Source: Paramuribaculum sp.
GTDB lineage: Bacteria > Bacteroidota > Bacteroidia > Bacteroidales > Muribaculaceae
Direction of reading: 5' to 3'
DNA length: 6,362 bases
Assembly: GCA_029058455.1 (NCBI GenBank)
Contig: JAIDXU010000163.1
Coordinates: 1 to 6,362 of the forward strand
In this document: piece after piece, positions 6,322-6,362 of the stretch
How positions within the stretch are numbered: the first letter of the stretch is position 1
Layout of the letters: each line of letters begins with the position of its first letter
Made by a program: the position numbers and the translations under genes
Notes under the pieces: generated by a model
The model's database searches: none
Seen by the model: only the letters and a program-made list of their open reading frames with translations
What the model was told of the DNA's origin: nothing

Positions 6322-6362
6322 CGGTCTCGTATACACCTCTCCGAGCCCCCGAGCCGCCGGCG
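6322..6362. other. Illumina Nextera adapter read-through at contig end (not genomic)
   Basis: Bases 6322-6340 match the 19-base Tn5 mosaic end CTGTCTCTTATACACATCT at 16 positions. Bases 6341-6355 match the following adapter part CCGAGCCCACGAGAC at 13 of 15. The five differences are two T-to-G and three A-to-C, as expected of sequencing errors rather than biological divergence. Bases 6356-6362 (GCCGGCG) fall where the i7 index would be. They equal TAAGGCG, the first seven bases of index N701, if the same two error types are allowed, but that freedom makes the index match weak. This is a library artefact, not a transposon in the genome. Confidence 0.93.

Noticed and set aside
6322..6340. Tn5-type transposon end
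   Set aside because: The mosaic end is followed directly by the Nextera adapter arm at the very end of the contig, so it is a library artefact.

Overview
The window looks like ordinary chromosomal sequence from a Bacteroidales bacterium, possibly a gut Muribaculaceae-like lineage. The order is supported by a DUF5686-type outer-membrane protein, by promoter elements of the Bacteroidota type (TAnnTTTG -7 boxes), by A-rich translation starts without clear Shine-Dalgarno sites, and by a long RelA-type alarmone synthetase with a degraded hydrolase domain. The family assignment is only an impression.

Layout, left to right. (1) Bases 1-326, minus strand: the N-terminal part of a DUF5686-type protein that runs off the left edge. 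(2) A short AT-rich divergent intergenic region with a good promoter for the next gene and a 13-bp dyad at its start. (3) 427-2646, plus: a RelA/SpoT homologue. Its synthetase, TGS, zinc-finger-like and ACT domains look intact, but its HD hydrolase signature is lost. (4) 2627-3472, plus: an uncharacterised TPR-like lipoprotein whose start overlaps the end of relA by 20 bases. (5) 3474-4781, minus: cobyrinate a,c-diamide synthase (CbiA/CobB), converging on the lipoprotein gene with one base between the stop codons. (6) A 77-base divergent promoter region. (7) 4859-6262, plus: a fused precorrin-3B C17-methyltransferase and precorrin-8X methylmutase. (8) From 6255: the first ~22 codons of a CbiE/CobL-like methyltransferase, overlapping the fusion gene by 8 bases.

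There are two functional blocks. The left block concerns the stringent response: (p)ppGpp synthesis, cotranscribed with a lipoprotein of unknown role. The right block is the edge of a corrin-ring (cobalamin) biosynthesis locus. There the fused CobJ-CobH enzyme and CbiE act on the macrocycle, and CbiA amidates its a and c side chains. The two blocks meet tail to tail.

The right end is not genomic. Bases 6322-6355 match the Illumina Nextera transposase adapter at 29 of 34 positions, and every mismatch is T-to-G or A-to-C. The last 7 bases may be index sequence. The genuine sequence therefore ends near 6321, and the apparent continuation of the last reading frame is artificial. I found no mobile element, CRISPR array, RNA gene or riboswitch, and no convincing undescribed system.
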